Shown here piece after piece: positions 25,554-33,829 of a stretch of 55,000 bases of DNA. The position numbers and the translations under genes are program-made. The stretch comes from Heyndrickxia shackletonii (lineage in GTDB: Bacteria; Bacillota; Bacilli; Bacillales; Bacillaceae_C). Location of the stretch: the NCBI RefSeq assembly GCF_001420715.1, contig NZ_LJJC01000015.1, positions 641,836-696,835 on the forward strand, in the 5' to 3' direction. The stretch's first letter is position 1; the number at the start of each line of letters is the position of its first letter. The notes below the pieces were generated by a model. It was given only the letters and a program-made list of their open reading frames with translations. It made no database searches and had not been told where the DNA came from.

Positions 25554-25765
25554 CTACTTTATTTTTAAAGTAAAATTCTTCTCTTCAACTCCCTAGTTTA
25601 ATACAAATGAAATAGAATTTTACGGTGATGAAAGTGAGCTTAATCTCTTTTAACTCATGGCGAAAAGTTATTTATCGTATACAAATGAAACGTATCGATC
25701 ATTAAGAACGTATAATTATTATGCCTTTTTTGAATAAATGCACCATACATAAGGAGGTGATATCC

Positions 25766-26206
25766 ATGCATATACAAAGGATTTTCAAATTTAAAAACTT
25801 GTTTATCATTACATTGATTGCATCTTTCTTTCTACCTTGGTCAAACCGATTACAAGGTATTTCCGATGTAACACTTACAGGATTTGACTATACAGGTGCA
25901 ATGATTTTTCTGATATCTCCAATATTGGGTATTGTACTCTCCATTATTCCAATACTTTGTATTATCGTTTTAATTCAAGAACTTAGATCACAAAACACCT
26001 CAAAAATTCGTTTATTAACATCAATTTTGACAATTATTTTATTTTTAATTGCCATTATTTATCACACTATGTCTGGTATGCTTATCGGAAAAACGTTAAC
26101 CGATTCACTTATTTATCAGTTGTCTCAGATTCGTTATGGAGTGTATATAGCACTGTTTTCTTCGATTTTTATTATCTTTGGATCTAATACGAATAAAGTA
26201 AAATAA
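25766..26206 (+). CDS. Hypothetical four-helix membrane protein (146 aa)
   Basis: The ATG at 25766 follows AAGGAGGTGAT, a near-perfect ribosome site; an in-frame upstream ATG lacks one. Four hydrophobic segments are visible: near 10-25, 45-75, 85-110 and 120-140. The first loop, about 20 residues, would face one side of the membrane. I do not recognise a family. It is monocistronic with a hairpin behind it. Confidence 0.7.
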   Translation: MHIQRIFKFKNLFIITLIASFFLPWSNRLQGISDVTLTGFDYTGAMIFLISPILGIVLSIIPILCIIVLIQELRSQNTSKIRLLTSILTIILFLIAIIYHTMSGMLIGKTLTDSLIYQLSQIRYGVYIALFSSIFIIFGSNTNKVK

Positions 26207-26221
26207 ATATTTTTTTAATAA

Positions 26222-26254
26222 AAAGGAAGAAATCAAAAAAATTTTTCTTCCTTT
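26222..26254 (+). terminator. Hairpin behind the membrane protein gene
   Basis: AAAGGAAGAAA pairs with TTTCTTCCTTT across an A-rich loop. The T-run is inside the arm rather than after it. Confidence 0.55.
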
Positions 26255-26321
26255 GTTATTTCAATGTTTTTCTAGGATTTAAATTATCTTGTTCTTCTTT
26301 TAGCAAAACTGCCCCTTTTGT

Positions 26322-26352
26322 AAAAAAACATTTGCCATTTATTATGCAAATG
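26322..26352 (-). terminator. Terminator of the UvrA-like gene
   Basis: On the minus strand CATTTGC and GCAAATG flank a 10-base loop and run into TTTTTTTA. Confidence 0.75.
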
Positions 26353-26404
26353 GGTTTTCTACTACTAGCTTCGGTTTAAATATGGCTAGTTTTATTAATT
26401 CATT

Positions 26405-29400
26405 TTAATTATTTTGCTCAAGGCATTGATAAACTGCCATCATATCTCGTTTATTTAACTCACGAATACGATTAAAGATTGGAATATCTGCTACAGCTTC
26501 TGTATATAAGCTTCCATCAACAACATCTCTCACTGTCCCAGTTAACCATGTTTTGACTGGTATACCTTCAACGATTTCCTTAAGACCCTCATCATTGATG
26601 CCACTTGCACAACAACTTACACATGGAATGGTTAATTTAAAGACTCCATCATGCAGATTATCTTCTGATATAACTTTTTTTCCTTTACAGAATGGACATG
26701 GATGGCTCTTTTTAATTTTATTAATTGGAGTAACTAATTTTTTGTAACCAAATGCTTCATACACATATGTTAGTTTTTTGTATTTTCCATTTGTGAAATA
26801 TTTATCTATGATCGTTTCTCTTGTTTCATAGATAGAAGGAAAATCACAGATGGTTACTTGATTATTGATGCTAATGGATTCGATATTGTCTTTGATTGTG
26901 TCCCAGAATGGTAAGACATTTTGTAATACCATTTCATAGCCGGTAAAGCTTGCTTGTTCTAATTCAAACATTTTCAGTGCGACTTGTGTTTTTCTAGGCA
27001 ATAAAGAGACGTCTTCAGTCAAAATCATATCGCCGCCTACAATAGATTTCAGTTTGACGAGTGGAGGTAACTCACCTACTATTTTCAATACTTGGTCAAT
27101 CGGCAGATTGATTATTTCACGAATATCTTTGTCTCCAAATTTAAGCGGTTTATGGTGGTTTAAAACAGTACCCTTACAAATTGGACATGTAATCTTTTCT
27201 TTAGAAGCTTTCATTTGCTCTTTAATAATTGATTTTGAAACGACCATATACATACCAAGGATGGTATTAAAACCTACCCATGTTCTGCGTGCCTTGCCTT
27301 TCTTATCATAAAATGACTTTTCATAATACCCGTACCAAAATGTATGCTTTTCTTCATCAGACATCTCATTATAGCTTTTTGTCAGGTCAAACCCGAGCTC
27401 ATTCTTAATTTCTTCAAATAGAAATTCTAATTTTGGGTATTGATAAAACTTTAATACTTCCATTATTTCTGGATAGAATAGACCATCCCAGAATGGAAGA
27501 TTTTTGTCTTGAATCACAAGATCTTTATCAAATATTCCAATTTCAAGGCGTCCCGAGCATGATGGACAATGATTGTCCTGAGAAAAGAAATCAAAGCTTC
27601 TCGTATCTTTATTAGTCGGATGCGACGCTATAATATGGTTAATCACGCCACCCATTTCATATAGGAAACTATATTGACTATACAAATGTCTTTCAAGATC
27701 AATGGCAATGACGGGTGCAATTTTATTGGAATCATATTCGCCATAAATCAAACGGGCTATGGATGATAAGCTTTTTAATATACCGCCCTTATAGATATTT
27801 TCTGCATTTTTAAAGTAGTCAATATGATATTCTTTTAAATACGTAATGCCTTTTTGTGATTGGAGTGTCGACGGAATAGGCGATGGCAAGGCGATATCTT
27901 CCCTATTTTTAGTCTCATAATATTCATGCTGAGGAACAACATCAAGATGCGTGACAGGTTCATTCTTTCTTTTACCAAAATCAATAATAAAATCGGAGCT
28001 TTCCATCATATAGGCATTATGTTCAATCATCATGATAGAAACAGATTCATCTTGTAGAATGGACCTGATACTATCCATGAATTGATTTAAAATATTTTGT
28101 GATAAACCCTTTGAAGGTTCATCAAAAATGAAAAGGGTATGCGGGTTTCTAGAGTTTGCAAACAGTTCCGAGACTAAATGCACACATTGAAATTCACCAG
28201 TCGACAGTGTCTGTGTCTTTCTATTTAAAGTCAAATAACCTAATCCGAGTTTGATCAATAAGCTCAAACGTTTATGTGCAATATCTTCATTTGGAAGTTC
28301 ATCAATGATATCTTCAATGGAGCGATCGAAAATATCATCAATTTCTTCACTATATTTTGTGATTTTCTTTTTAATATCAAGAAAAGTCGCAACGGTTGAC
28401 CGACTCGTAATGGATTGATTTCGATCTTGTCCAACCATAACGAGTTTATCTTTTTTGTACCGCTTCTGAAAATCTTCGGCAATACACTCGTTGACAAGTG
28501 TTGATTTACCACTTCCAGACTCTCCAGTAATGGTTACAAGTCTATTTTTTGGTATTTTGATTTCAGCCATTTGAATATTACGGCAAAATAAATCTTGAAA
28601 ATGATAGTAATCAGTTGGCTCTTCCTCATTTCGTTCTGAGTATACTGGTTTTGGGCGCGGTGATTCATCTACGATTTTTCCGCCATATTTACCGCTGCCA
28701 GGTCCAAAGAAAACTTGGGTTTCCGTTGTATCAAGAACTGTGTCAGAATGATCAATAAACCAAATTTGATTCTTATACCCTAATTGTTTAACTTGTTCTA
28801 AAATTTTTAGTAATGTTTCGTGATCTATACCGACTGATATTTCATCAATGATAATAACCGTATTTTCACTTACAGCCATGAATTCTGCGAGGTACAGCCG
28901 TGTTAATTCTCCACCAGACAAAGTACCCATAATTCGATTTAATGTTAAGTAACCAATATTCATATTGATTATGTTTTTAAGAATATGTTGTTTTTCTTCA
29001 CTAATATTTAAATCCTCTACTAGCGAAAGAATAGTTTCAATACTTAAGTTGTTAATATCTGATATACTATGTGGTTTACCAAATAAATCGATTGTGTAAT
29101 GCTCCACTTCCTCGTTATAACGCCTTCCATTACACTTAGGGCATTCAACATTATTGTTAGAACCGCGGCCTTTACACTTAGGACACCAGCCTAATTCATT
29201 ATTAAATGAAAAGACTTCTGGAGAAAGATCGTATTTTTCAGCGAGTCTTACACGAATCTCTGTAAATACGCCAGTATGCGTGCCAATTGTTGAACGTGGA
29301 TTAGAAGAAATGGATGATCTCCCAAGAAAAAGCACTAAAGGCATCTCTTCCATCTTGATGGCACTGAAATTAGTTTCCATAATATTCGGAAATAAATACT

Positions 29401-29575
29401 GATAATCAGCCTTTGGCAATAAGGACACGAGGCGCTTCTTGGATTCTTCACCAATGGTCCTGCAAAAAGTTGTTTTTCCAGATCCGGACAGACCAGCAAT
29501 TCCGAGCGTCTGATCTTCCGGCAGAACAGTATCTAAACGGTTAATATTGTTGGCAATTAATTGATTTATTTTCAT
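26405..29575 (-). CDS. Divergent UvrA-like double ABC ATPase with extra zinc modules
   Basis: A 1056-residue relative of excinuclease UvrA. The first ABC half has Walker A GLSGSGKT (28-35), RSTIGTHTG, a zinc module with C131, C134, C145 and C148 (CPKCKG, CPKCNGRRYN), signature LSGGE (219-223) and Walker B IIIDE. The second half has Walker A GESGSGKST (351-359), signature LSTGE (457-461) and LFIFDEPSKGL (481-491), but no zinc module. A further 500 residues carry CPSC (670), CPIC (797), CPFC (960) and CVSCC (985). Zinc modules like those of UvrA's first half thus sit at the end. UvrB-dependent repair is unlikely; UvrA-like drug-resistance factors are a closer idea. The ATG follows GGAGAGG. Confidence 0.85.
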   Translation of the reverse strand: MKINQLIANNINRLDTVLPEDQTLGIAGLSGSGKTTFCRTIGEESKKRLVSLLPKADYQYLFPNIMETNFSAIKMEEMPLVLFLGRSSISSNPRSTIGTHTGVFTEIRVRLAEKYDLSPEVFSFNNELGWCPKCKGRGSNNNVECPKCNGRRYNEEVEHYTIDLFGKPHSISDINNLSIETILSLVEDLNISEEKQHILKNIINMNIGYLTLNRIMGTLSGGELTRLYLAEFMAVSENTVIIIDEISVGIDHETLLKILEQVKQLGYKNQIWFIDHSDTVLDTTETQVFFGPGSGKYGGKIVDESPRPKPVYSERNEEEPTDYYHFQDLFCRNIQMAEIKIPKNRLVTITGESGSGKSTLVNECIAEDFQKRYKKDKLVMVGQDRNQSITSRSTVATFLDIKKKITKYSEEIDDIFDRSIEDIIDELPNEDIAHKRLSLLIKLGLGYLTLNRKTQTLSTGEFQCVHLVSELFANSRNPHTLFIFDEPSKGLSQNILNQFMDSIRSILQDESVSIMMIEHNAYMMESSDFIIDFGKRKNEPVTHLDVVPQHEYYETKNREDIALPSPIPSTLQSQKGITYLKEYHIDYFKNAENIYKGGILKSLSSIARLIYGEYDSNKIAPVIAIDLERHLYSQYSFLYEMGGVINHIIASHPTNKDTRSFDFFSQDNHCPSCSGRLEIGIFDKDLVIQDKNLPFWDGLFYPEIMEVLKFYQYPKLEFLFEEIKNELGFDLTKSYNEMSDEEKHTFWYGYYEKSFYDKKGKARRTWVGFNTILGMYMVVSKSIIKEQMKASKEKITCPICKGTVLNHHKPLKFGDKDIREIINLPIDQVLKIVGELPPLVKLKSIVGGDMILTEDVSLLPRKTQVALKMFELEQASFTGYEMVLQNVLPFWDTIKDNIESISINNQVTICDFPSIYETRETIIDKYFTNGKYKKLTYVYEAFGYKKLVTPINKIKKSHPCPFCKGKKVISEDNLHDGVFKLTIPCVSCCASGINDEGLKEIVEGIPVKTWLTGTVRDVVDGSLYTEAVADIPIFNRIRELNKRDMMAVYQCLEQNN

Positions 29576-29663
29576 TAAAATCCTCTCCATTCTCTAAATC
29601 TAGTATTGCCATGTTAGCACAACTTTAAATGAATTTGTATTGTGTTTTGTATCGATATTAATA

Positions 29664-29701
29664 CAAAAAATTAAACGGCTCCGTTCTAAGCCGAGCCGTT
29701 T
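29664..29701 (-). terminator. Terminator behind the ArsR/SRPBCC remnant
   Basis: AAACGGCTC pairs with GAGCCGTTT; on the minus strand it is followed by AATTTTTTG. Confidence 0.75.
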
Positions 29702-29811
29702 ACTTTTTCTTATTTTCCATTATCCATTTTGCAAGATTATCTGAATCTGTTCGCGTTCCAAACCTTATTGATTGAACTATTAATCTGATAATCCAATGAA
29801 AATTCCGCCAT
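29700..29811 (-). pseudogene. SRPBCC/AHSA1-family gene remnant
   Basis: Three bases behind the ArsR stop, and behind a GGAGGA site, the minus strand reads MAEFSLDYQINSSINKVWNA, then shifts frame and continues TDSDNLAKWIMENKKK and stops. This matches the N-terminus of START-like SRPBCC proteins, which are normally encoded directly behind this type of ArsR regulator. A frameshift and loss of the last three quarters make it non-functional. Confidence 0.75.
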
Positions 29812-29814
29812 TCA

Positions 29815-30147
29815 TTATTCCTCCTCTAATAAAATTTTTAACAGTGCCACTTTTTCATTCCAAAATTTTTCGTAAAAGGATATCCAATCTTTAATTTCCT
29901 GTAAGGGAGCTGCATTTAGACGATATCTTGTTTCTCTCCCAACTTTACGGTCCGTAACTAGACCAGCTGCTTTAAGGATGGCCAAATGTTTAGAAACAGC
30001 AGTACGCCCCATTTGAAATTGAGCGGTTAATTCGTGAAGCGGTAACTCCTCTGCATCTGCCAATAAACGTAACAATTTACGTCTTGTTGGGTCAGCGATA
30101 GCTACATAAACGTCACGCTCTTGATTTTTCTCGTTCAAAATCGCCAC
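29815..30147 (-). CDS. ArsR-family repressor (SdpR-like)
   Basis: A 110-residue winged helix protein: DPTRRKLLRLLADAEELPLHELTAQF, then the recognition helix MGRTAVSKHLAILKAAGLV and the wing RKVGRETRYRLN. No Cys metal site is visible, so it belongs to the non-metal branch that usually controls an SRPBCC gene in the same operon; here that partner is only a fragment. A perfect 14-bp palindrome at 30163-30176 is the likely operator. Confidence 0.9.
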   Translation of the reverse strand: MAILNEKNQERDVYVAIADPTRRKLLRLLADAEELPLHELTAQFQMGRTAVSKHLAILKAAGLVTDRKVGRETRYRLNAAPLQEIKDWISFYEKFWNEKVALLKILLEEE

Positions 30148-30162
30148 CCCCTTATTATTTCA

Positions 30163-30176
30163 ACACCAATTGGTGT
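30163..30176. promoter_or_regulatory. Operator candidate for the ArsR repressor
   Basis: ACACCAATTGGTGT, a perfect 14-bp palindrome 15 bases before the arsR start. Confidence 0.65.
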
Positions 30177-30486
30177 CCTGAGTTTGATGAGACATAAGAA
30201 AAGTGAAACAACTCCAATAGATGGTGAGTTAAGTGGTCGGCTTAGGAAGGAATTTTAGCAAAAGTATTTCTAACAAATTAATAGGAGCAACGTCAAAGTT
30301 TTTACCGTTGCTTATTGAAACTCTTGCCCCATCAGTTAAAGAAAAGCCTGTATTCAGCATTAAAACAATAGGAACACTTTTGTGTGGTAATACGTAAGTC
30401 TATTATTTTGATTAAGTTTCACCTACAATCCAGAAAGGAGTTAGGATAAACAAAGTGTTTGATAGTTAATTTTCTCATCGAATAAA
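30177..30486. other. Intergenic region, possible short frame
   Basis: Mostly featureless. AGCAACG/CGTTGCT can pair near 30287-30314. A 54-codon frame runs from GTG at 30233 to 30397 on the plus strand (ending KEKPVFSIKTIGTLLCGNT) with a weak GGTGAG ahead; it may be a gene fragment, but I recognise no family. Confidence 0.35.
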
Positions 30487-31080
30487 CTAATCATTTAATC
30501 CCTTTCCATCGAGAATTTGCTGCACATATTTTTCAACCCTTGATTCTCGAGTTTTGGATTGTTTGGCTGAAGAAAAATAATGAATGTATGCTCTTTGCCG
30601 TCCCGGGGTTAATGCTTCAAAAGCAGTTTTCAAGGCAGGGATTTCATTTAATTTATTTTGAAACTCTTTCGGAATAATAAATTCTTCTGTTTTCTTAAAA
30701 TTTACTTCCAAACCGGCTTTCTCTACTTCAATTGCTTCATAAATATAGGCTTTCAAGATGTTTTCCATTTCTACTATTTCTTCAACATTAGTGAACCGTA
30801 TCTGGCGCGCCGCCTGTACATTCTCGGTTTGTTGAATTAGAATCCCATGGGTATCCTTTAATAAGACACCTTTGTGAAACAGAAGCGCACAATATTCTTT
30901 AAATCCATGTATTAAAACAATGTTTTTATTCTCATACGTGTAACAAGGATGCATCCATTTAAATTCTTCAGTCAACTCACAGTCAAGAACGATATTTCTC
31001 AACTTCTCATATTCAATCTTCCACTTTTTAGATTTACTTATAAATTCATTAACTTTAGGATTCAATTTATTCTCTGCCAT
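30487..31080 (-). CDS. ydeI: YdeI/OmpD-associated family protein
   Basis: A 197-residue protein with an N-terminal DUF1801 part (LTEEFKWMHPCYTYENKNIVLIHGFKEYCALLFHKG) and a C-terminal OmdA-type part ending in the basic SSAKQSKTRESRVEKYVQQIL. This two-part layout and length match B. subtilis YdeI. The family is linked in the literature to antimicrobial-peptide or drug resistance, but its biochemistry is unknown. The ATG at 31080 follows GGAGTG. It is monocistronic. Confidence 0.82.
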   Translation of the reverse strand: MAENKLNPKVNEFISKSKKWKIEYEKLRNIVLDCELTEEFKWMHPCYTYENKNIVLIHGFKEYCALLFHKGVLLKDTHGILIQQTENVQAARQIRFTNVEEIVEMENILKAYIYEAIEVEKAGLEVNFKKTEEFIIPKEFQNKLNEIPALKTAFEALTPGRQRAYIHYFSSAKQSKTRESRVEKYVQQILDGKGLND

Positions 31081-31083
31081 CAA

Positions 31084-31528
31084 GGAACACTCCTTTTCAA
31101 TTTTTTAATATCGGTCAAAATCAACCTCCCCCTGCCTTCACATTAATAAAAGACTCCGATTGCTATCCGCGTTTATAATAGGCAATTAATTGCTGTCATG
31201 TCAAGCAGACCTGGGTTGGCAAGTTACAAGAAGCTTATGTCGGAACTCCGCCATTCCGCAGGACTGCTACTATTAACTTTTTCATAAATAATGTATAATT
31301 TTGTGTTGACCATAAAATTCATATCAGACTAAGCACTGCTATCACAATTAAACAAATTCACTTAAAGCTTAATTTACATAAAAAGACGCTCTTCTTTTTA
31401 AAGAAAAAAGCGTCTAATTGAGGAATATTTATTCCTTTTATCCCATTATTATTTTTCAACTAAGAACCCCTTGTAAATGAAAAGACTATACCTGGTTCAA
31501 TGGCTAAAGGAACCTATTTGAATCCATA
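31084..31528. other. Intergenic region, no gene seen
   Basis: Apart from the terminator at 31378-31415 I see no coding frame, repeat or RNA signature here. Confidence 0.5.
31378..31415 (-). terminator. Terminator of the MFS transporter gene
   Basis: AGACGCT pairs with AGCGTCT with a T- and A-rich middle; on the minus strand it runs into TTTTTATG. It lies about 115 bases behind the transporter stop. Confidence 0.7.
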
Positions 31529-32710
31529 TTAATAATTCATTTCTTTTAAATTCGATGATTTCTGTTTTGCACTTGAATGGAAAGCAGCTAAGGAAGCAAC
31601 AATAGCGATTGCAACCCCCAATGCTCCAATCCAAGTAATGGAAGCCAGTGATACTTTCTCTACAAAAATACCCCCTATTCCCGCACCTACAGCCATCGCT
31701 AATTGCATCATGGACTGATTAATGCCAAGCAATACGCCTGATAATTCTGGTTCAATTGTGGCTAAGTGATATTGTTGTGTTGGACCAGTAGACCATGCCG
31801 AAAATGACCATAATATAAGAATGATTAGCACTCCGATATAGGAGTGAGTTACGAGTGATAGCAAAATCAGCATGATGATGTGCAGTCCCATACCACCAAC
31901 CAGAGTATAGGACACTCCCCAGCGATCCGTGCTATATCCCCCGAACTTCGATCCAACCAAACTAGCTATTCCAAATATAAGTAAAACTCCACTAAGCAAC
32001 TTTTCGCTTATCCCAGAAATGGTAAGGAGGTAAGGGGAAAGATAGGTATAAGCAATAGAATATCCTCCTAGCCAGAAAAACGTAATAGATAATCCTAGCA
32101 CTACTTTTCGTTTCTTAAAAAGAGAAATTTGCTGAGATAATGGTATGGGTTTATCCCCTTCTGTTTGTGGAAGAGTAAGAAATATAACTAACATTGCTAT
32201 TAATCCCAATAGAGCAATTCCACCAAATACAGACTTCCAACCAAGCGCTACTGCTGTCATTCTTCCGAGAGGAACTCCAATAATTAAAGAAGCTGTAAAT
32301 CCCATAACTACAGTAGCAATGGCACTTCCCTGCTTACCATCTGAAGCAATCTTCGCTGCAATGGTTAATGCAGTTACAACTACCATACCTGCCCCAAGTG
32401 CCATAATTACTCGTGCAACAATAAACCATCCATAACCAGGCAGGGCAAACGCCAAGATGTTTCCTATAATAAATAGGCCAAGAGAATAAAGCATTAATTT
32501 TCGTCTATCCATACTTGCAGTCAACGACATGAGGATTGGTGTAAAAATAGCATATACAAGTGAAAAGATCGTAATTAATTGGCCCGCTGCAGCTATTGTT
32601 ATCCCAAGTGTATGAGCAATATTATCCAAAATACCGGAAATTATGTACTCAGATGTTCCTACTAAAAAGCTGATAATAGCTAAAATATATATTTTCCAAG
32701 TGTTTGACAT
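31529..32710 (-). CDS. MFS transporter, DHA1 drug/metabolite efflux type
   Basis: A 393-residue permease with twelve hydrophobic segments. The DHA1 signatures are present: the N-terminal FLVGTSEYIISGIL motif, DRRK in the loop after helix 2, the R-x-x-x-ALGAG motif in helix 4, and motif C-like GxxxGVPLGR in helix 5. This subgroup (YdhP/AraJ/PbuE-like) exports drugs or nucleosides and sugars. The ArsR gene upstream is in the same direction, and repeats resembling ArsR sites lie directly before the start, so it is probably the regulated target. Confidence 0.88.
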   Translation of the reverse strand: MSNTWKIYILAIISFLVGTSEYIISGILDNIAHTLGITIAAAGQLITIFSLVYAIFTPILMSLTASMDRRKLMLYSLGLFIIGNILAFALPGYGWFIVARVIMALGAGMVVVTALTIAAKIASDGKQGSAIATVVMGFTASLIIGVPLGRMTAVALGWKSVFGGIALLGLIAMLVIFLTLPQTEGDKPIPLSQQISLFKKRKVVLGLSITFFWLGGYSIAYTYLSPYLLTISGISEKLLSGVLLIFGIASLVGSKFGGYSTDRWGVSYTLVGGMGLHIIMLILLSLVTHSYIGVLIILILWSFSAWSTGPTQQYHLATIEPELSGVLLGINQSMMQLAMAVGAGIGGIFVEKVSLASITWIGALGVAIAIVASLAAFHSSAKQKSSNLKEMNY

Positions 32711-32744
32711 AAAAAATTCACTCCTTAATTACTGTTTATATTTT

Positions 32745-32815
32745 CACATATTGCAATATAACGATATGTTAGTTTTAAAAATAAACACATCGCAATATGT
32801 CGATATGTAGGTCTT
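32745..32815. promoter_or_regulatory. Two 39-bp direct repeats ahead of the MFS gene (ArsR operator candidates)
   Basis: GCAATAT-aa-CGATATGT then TTTTAAAAATAAACA at 32753, and GCAATAT-gt-CGATATGT then TTAAAAATAAACA at 32792, are 39 bases apart. Each has imperfect dyads (CATATTG/CGATATG). Similar words (ATATCGTGATATCTTAATATG, near 33192) precede the arsR gene itself, suggesting one regulator for both. Confidence 0.6.
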
Positions 32816-32881
32816 AAAAATAAACATCTAAAGATGTTTATTTGTTATGAAGTTAGGAAACTGAATTCTCTAGTTTCATTT

Positions 32882-33184
32882 TCATATCTCTTTTTTGAAA
32901 AAGTCAGCAATTTTTTTTATGGCATCCTCATCTCTTTTGTAATACGTATACTTTCCTATTCGTTCTGCCTTAATAAGACCAGATCTTAAAAGTATGGTGA
33001 GATATTGGGAAGCAGTTGATTGCGTCATTTTTAATTTATCTGTTATTTGACTAACACACACCCCTGTTGTGTTCATATCAATCCCTTCATGGGGTATAAA
33101 ATGGCGATCAGGCTCCTTCAGCCATTGCAAAATTTGCAACCTTGATTCATTTGATAAGGCTTTGAAGATTTCAATTGGTTCCAT
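32882..33184 (-). CDS. ArsR-family repressor
   Basis: A 100-residue winged helix protein: ALSNESRLQILQWLKEPDRHF, an insertion with DMNTTGVCVSQITDKL, the recognition helix MTQSTASQYLTILLRSGLI and the wing RIGKYTYYKRDE. A single Cys lies before helix 3; no complete metal site is visible. It lies 171 bases upstream of the MFS gene on the same strand. This length and the GVCV segment match ArsR proteins that pair with MFS pumps. Confidence 0.88.
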   Translation of the reverse strand: MEPIEIFKALSNESRLQILQWLKEPDRHFIPHEGIDMNTTGVCVSQITDKLKMTQSTASQYLTILLRSGLIKAERIGKYTYYKRDEDAIKKIADFFKKEI

Positions 33185-33364
33185 ACGGTTATTATATCGT
33201 GATATCTTAATATGTCAATGTGTTTTTTGATCATTGTTTTTTCATGCAGCTCGGGAATACCCAGTTCAGCAAAAAAATCTTGATTAAAATTCTTTTTTGA
33301 ACGATATGTTTTTCTTCTAACTATTTATTCGTTACAAAAGGAACTATCACCTTTAAAATTCGAA

Positions 33365-33394
33365 TTGACATGATTGGAGAAAAAAGAATATAAT
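33365..33394 (+). promoter_or_regulatory. Consensus sigma-A promoter of the PadR operon
   Basis: TTGACA (33365-33370) and TATAAT (33389-33394), 18 bases apart. Both hexamers are perfect. Confidence 0.88.
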
Positions 33395-33411
33395 AAAATC
33401 AACTATTATGT

Positions 33412-33452
33412 ATAGCAAGATAGTTATTTTTTTCAACTAGCTATCTTGCTAT
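33412..33452 (+). promoter_or_regulatory. PadR operator candidate / leader hairpin
   Basis: ATAGCAAGATAG (33412-33423) and CTATCTTGCTAT (33441-33452) form a perfect 12-bp inverted repeat directly behind the start of transcription. A partial third copy, ATAGCTATAC, follows. Confidence 0.7.
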
Positions 33453-33496
33453 GCAAAATAGCTATACAACTTAAAATTTAGGAAGGGAGCTATACA

Positions 33497-33829
33497 ATGT
33501 CCTTAAGGAGTCAATTATTAAAGGGAATATTGGATGGTTGTGTGTTATCCATTATCGAAAAGAAACCAGTGTATGGCTATGAATTATCAACAAAGCTCCA
33601 AGAAGCGGGATTAGGTGATGTCAGCGAGGGGACGATATATCCCATTTTACTGCGGCTACAAAAAAACGGTCTTATAAGTGGAAAAATGCAGCCCTCAGAG
33701 TCTGGGCCAAACCGTAAGTACTACTATTTAACCGAGCAAGGCAAAGAGTCCCTTGATACCATTGCCTCCGAGTGGATGCAAATTGTAAAACCTGTTAATT
33801 CTTTATTCAATGGGAGGAATTTACCATGA
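33497..33829 (+). CDS. PadR-family transcriptional regulator
   Basis: A 110-residue winged helix protein with the family motifs KGILDGCVLSIIEKKPVYGYEL, SEGTIYPILLRLQKNGLI and SGPNRKYYYLTEQGKE. It probably represses its own promoter through the dyad in the leader. The ATG follows AAGGGAGC. It overlaps the next gene by 4 bases (ATGA), so the two are translated together. Confidence 0.92.
   Translation: MSLRSQLLKGILDGCVLSIIEKKPVYGYELSTKLQEAGLGDVSEGTIYPILLRLQKNGLISGKMQPSESGPNRKYYYLTEQGKESLDTIASEWMQIVKPVNSLFNGRNLP

Noticed and set aside
30233-30397. 54-codon frame ending KEKPVFSIKTIGTLLCGNT
   Set aside because: The ribosome site is weak, the family is not recognisable and the composition is not convincing. 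Noted only within the intergenic entry.
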